Assembly (NCBI GenBank): GCA_949127775.1
Contig: CASBQF010000008.1
Coordinates: 1-44,119, forward strand
Length of the DNA stretch: 44,119 nucleotides
Reading direction: 5' to 3'
From: Oscillatoriales cyanobacterium PMM_0080
GTDB taxonomy: Bacteria; Cyanobacteriota; Cyanobacteriia; Cyanobacteriales; Microcoleaceae
Below, piece after piece: positions 41,996 through 44,119 of the stretch. The position numbers and the translations under genes were made by a program. The notes under the pieces are model-generated. The model searched no databases. It was given only the letters and a program-made list of their open reading frames with translations, and was not told the DNA's origin. Every line of letters starts with the position of its first letter. Position 1 is the stretch's first letter.

Positions 41996-43231
41996 ATGAA
42001 AGTTAGTTTGCTCCCGGTGTTAAACGACCCTAACCTTGACGCTACCGCACCCTCAACCCAGCGCCAGCTAGCGATCTCGGTGTCTGCGACGGCAAGTGCG
42101 ATCGACTCCAGCGTACCCTTAAACTTGTGCCTGATTCTCGACCACAGTGGCTCGATGAGCGGACGCCCCTTGGAAACCGTCAAACAAGCCGCCGGACGGT
42201 TGCTCGATCGGTTGAAGCCTGGGGATCGCTTTTGCGCGATAGCTTTCGATCACAAAGCCAAAGTCCTCGTCCCCAATCAAGTCGTGGGAGATCCCGCCAG
42301 CATCAAACGGCAAATTGAGCAATTGCGTCCGGCCGGAGGCACAGCAATTGACGAGGGCATTAAGTTAGCTATTGAAGAGTTGGGGAAAGGCAAAAAAGAG
42401 GCGATATCTCAGGCGTTTTTGCTGACTGACGGCGAAAATGAACACGGTGACGACAGCCGCTGTTTGAAGTTGGCGAAACTGGCGGCTGAGTATAACATGA
42501 CTTTGAATTCTTTGGGATTTGGCGATAACTGGAATCAGGATATTTTGGAAAAGATTGCTGATGCTGGCGGTGGTGCTTTGGCTCACATTCAGCGTCCTGA
42601 AGATGCGGTTGATGAGTTTGGCAAGTTGTTTACTCGCATCCAAGGTGTAGGTTTGACTAATGCTTATTTGCTATTTTCGCTGATGCCAAAAGTGCGGTTA
42701 GCCGAACTCAAACCGATCGCCCAAGTTGCTCCTGATACGATCGAATTACCGGTGCAGCAAGAGGGCGATCGGTTTATGGTACGTTTGGGAGATTTAATGA
42801 AAGATGTAGAGCGAGTAGTTTTGGCTAATATTTATATTGGACAGTTGCCAGAAGGTACACAGGCGATCGGGCAATTGCAAATTCGCTACGACGATCCGAG
42901 TGTCGGCCCAGGTTTGCTCTCCGATCCCGTTGCACTTTCTGCTAATGTCCTGAAAGTTTATCAGCCAGCACTTAACCCGATGGTGCAGCAGCACATTTTA
43001 GCTTTGGCTAAGTACCGCCAAACTCAATTAGCAGAAACCAGATTGCAACAGGGCGATCGGGCTGGTGCGGCAACAATGCTCCAAACGGCGGCTAAAACTG
43101 CTCTGCAAATGGGCGACAAAAGTGCCGCAACTGTGCTACAAACCTCTGCTACTCGTTTGCAGTCCGGCGAACAATTGAGTGAAGCCGATCGCAAGAAAAC
43201 TCGCATTGCTTCTAAAACTGTTCTGAAGTGA
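41996..43231 (+). CDS. VWA-domain protein
   Basis: A 411-residue protein with a von Willebrand factor A domain (about 42-220). The MIDAS metal site is DHSGS (49-53), with the further ligand Thr in LLTDGENEHGDD. The C-terminal half contains a beta domain and a helical region (about 325-411). No signal peptide is apparent, so it is probably cytoplasmic. VWA proteins often pair with MoxR ATPases, but moxR is about 40 kb away here. It lacks a TROVE domain and so is not Ro60. Specific function unknown. Confidence 0.88.
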   Translation: MKVSLLPVLNDPNLDATAPSTQRQLAISVSATASAIDSSVPLNLCLILDHSGSMSGRPLETVKQAAGRLLDRLKPGDRFCAIAFDHKAKVLVPNQVVGDPASIKRQIEQLRPAGGTAIDEGIKLAIEELGKGKKEAISQAFLLTDGENEHGDDSRCLKLAKLAAEYNMTLNSLGFGDNWNQDILEKIADAGGGALAHIQRPEDAVDEFGKLFTRIQGVGLTNAYLLFSLMPKVRLAELKPIAQVAPDTIELPVQQEGDRFMVRLGDLMKDVERVVLANIYIGQLPEGTQAIGQLQIRYDDPSVGPGLLSDPVALSANVLKVYQPALNPMVQQHILALAKYRQTQLAETRLQQGDRAGAATMLQTAAKTALQMGDKSAATVLQTSATRLQSGEQLSEADRKKTRIASKTVLK

Positions 43232-43261
43232 TATTATTTTCGCTTAATTGCGGGCACCATT

Positions 43262-43330
43262 GTTCGTAGTAAGGACTTTAGTCCTAATTTACTAAAAACT
43301 TTAGAAAGGACTGAAGTCCTTACTACGAAC
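43262..43330. repeat. GGACTTTAGTCC-family inverted repeat
   Basis: GTTCGTAGTAAGGAC (43262-43276) and GTCCTTACTACGAAC (43316-43330) are perfect arms around two inner GGACT(T/G)(T/A)AGTCC half-palindromes. It lies between the VWA and Uma2 genes. Confidence 0.85.
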
Positions 43331-43369
43331 CAGTCTATAATGTTTGTATTACCTATCAAGAGTGTTTGT

Positions 43370-43936
43370 ATGAGCCAGACAATATCTGATAAAGTACGCT
43401 TTACCACCGCTGATTTAGAACTATTGCCTGATAATGGCGATCGTTACGAACTTATTGATGGAGAGTTATTTGTCACATGGGCCGCACACTGGAATCATCA
43501 AGCAGTTTGTGGTAACATCTGCATAGAATTAAATAATTGGTCACAAAAAACAGGATTAGGAGAATCAGTAATTAGTCCAGGGGTTATTCTTACAGATGTT
43601 GATTGTGTCATTCCTGATGTGGTTTGGATTAGCAACGAACGCTTGACTATCTTGCTAGACGAAGCCGGTCATTTAACAGGCGCACCTGAGTTGGTTATAG
43701 AAGTATTGTCTCTCGGTGCAGACAATGAAAGACGGGATAGAGATTTGAAACTCAGACTCTATTCGGTGCGAGGTGTCCAAGAATACTGGATTGCGAATTG
43801 GCAGTTGCAACAAATAGAAGTTTATCGCAGGGAACAAGCAAGTTTAAGGCTCGTTGCTACGCTGTTGAGAAACGATCAACTGACTTCGCCTTTGTTACCT
43901 GGTTTTAGTTGCTCTGTCGCTCGGATTTTTGCTTAG
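43370..43936 (+). CDS. Uma2 family (DUF820) putative restriction-endonuclease-fold protein
   Basis: A 188-residue PD-(D/E)XK-fold protein of the Uma2 family, very common in cyanobacteria. Hallmarks are RYELIDGELFV, the HNHQAV-like helix (here HWNHQAV), VIPDVVWIS and APELVIEVLSLGAD, which includes the active-site Glu. The core D/E-x-K residues look plausible. The biological role is not established. I use the ATG at 43370, with AAGAG eight bases upstream; an in-frame ATG at 43340 adds ten residues. Confidence 0.88.
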   Translation: MSQTISDKVRFTTADLELLPDNGDRYELIDGELFVTWAAHWNHQAVCGNICIELNNWSQKTGLGESVISPGVILTDVDCVIPDVVWISNERLTILLDEAGHLTGAPELVIEVLSLGADNERRDRDLKLRLYSVRGVQEYWIANWQLQQIEVYRREQASLRLVATLLRNDQLTSPLLPGFSCSVARIFA

Positions 43937-43943
43937 ATTATTT

Positions 43944-44119
43944 ATGAAACTCTTTTACAGGGCGATCGCCATTTGGGGATTTATTACCGTTTTGGGTGGC
44001 ATATCCCCTGCCATTTCTATTCAATCCTCACCAATACTAATCGTTCAAAATCCCGCAGAAGACTTATTTAATAGCGGTTTAGCAAAATCAGAGGCTGGAG
44101 ATTTTCAAGGTGCGATCGC
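43944..44119 (+). CDS. TPR protein, 5' part only
   Basis: The reading frame from the ATG at 43944 continues past the right edge of the window. The first 58 residues show a signal peptide (MKLFYRAIAIWGFITVLGGI, cleavage probably in ISPAISIQ) and then AEDLFNSGLAKSEAGDFQGAI, which is the start of a TPR unit. It lies 7 bp after the Uma2 stop, so the two are probably co-transcribed. Function beyond an exported TPR protein cannot be stated. Confidence 0.7.
   Translation, partial: MKLFYRAIAIWGFITVLGGISPAISIQSSPILIVQNPAEDLFNSGLAKSEAGDFQGAI

Noticed and set aside
41996-43231. VWA protein as a Ro60 partner for the tRNA-like RNAs
   Set aside because: Ro60 needs an N-terminal TROVE (HEAT-like) ring. 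This protein begins directly with the VWA domain and lies about 4 kb away on the other side of clpR.

Overview
The window looks like a chromosomal segment of a filamentous, non-heterocystous cyanobacterium, most likely of the Oscillatoriales/Microcoleaceae (for example Microcoleus, Oscillatoria or Phormidium). The reasons are the very frequent GCGATCGC (HIP1) octamers, the clpR-clpP gene pair, DUF1995- and DUF4330-type proteins, large PAS/GAF hybrid kinases, and intergenic DNA packed with small palindromic repeats. The genus is inference; no 16S rRNA or other marker is present.

Layout. 91-5045: a GT4 glycosyltransferase, a MoxR AAA+ ATPase, riboflavin kinase/FAD synthetase (ribF) and an MBL-fold hydrolase. 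5046-6565: 1.5 kb of repeat-rich DNA with no convincing gene. 6566-16000: a membrane armadillo-type protein, a hypothetical protein, an alpha/beta-hydrolase, a DUF4330 protein, an M48 metalloprotease, a PPP-type phosphatase, a DUF1995 protein, a cyclase-family hydrolase and an acyl-CoA dehydrogenase-like protein. 16078-25649: a glycan-related neighbourhood with rfbF, a GH39-like glycosidase, a three-catalytic-domain GT2-GT2-GT4 fusion and a 15-TPR methyltransferase fusion. Inside it sits an RNase A-like toxin overlapping its immunity gene by 4 bp. 26209-32997: two sensory kinases. One is a REC-coiled coil-HisKA protein. The other is a 1729-residue REC-PAS7-GAF-HisKA-HATPase-REC protein whose GAF domain carries the cysteine signature of DXCF cyanobacteriochromes. 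33257-37928: an LpxB-related protein, a ComB-family phosphatase, an EI24-like membrane protein, a small membrane protein and a DUF7873-like protein. 37929-38330: two tandem tRNA-like RNAs with the halves in permuted order, followed by a terminator. 38569-43936: a Ser/Thr kinase, a DnaJ protein, the clpR-clpP operon, a VWA protein and a Uma2-family protein. A truncated TPR protein runs off the right edge.

Most unusual elements. (1) The RNA unit at about 38003-38330: each RNA places a T-arm half upstream of a D-arm half. The acceptor-like stem is closed by a short loop and the anticodon-like stem continues outward. This is the topology described for bacterial YrlA-type Y RNAs. (2) A free-standing, signal-peptide-bearing RNase A-fold toxin with a CdiI-like immunity protein and no CdiA delivery protein. 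(3) A small dispersed repeat present six times, four of them read through in frame inside three different proteins, including a protein kinase domain. (4) A phosphoacceptor Asp-to-Glu change in the output receiver of the giant hybrid kinase.

Genes are mostly monocistronic or in short units. Neighbours are separated by palindromic, MITE-like sequences, and several of these define or alter gene ends.
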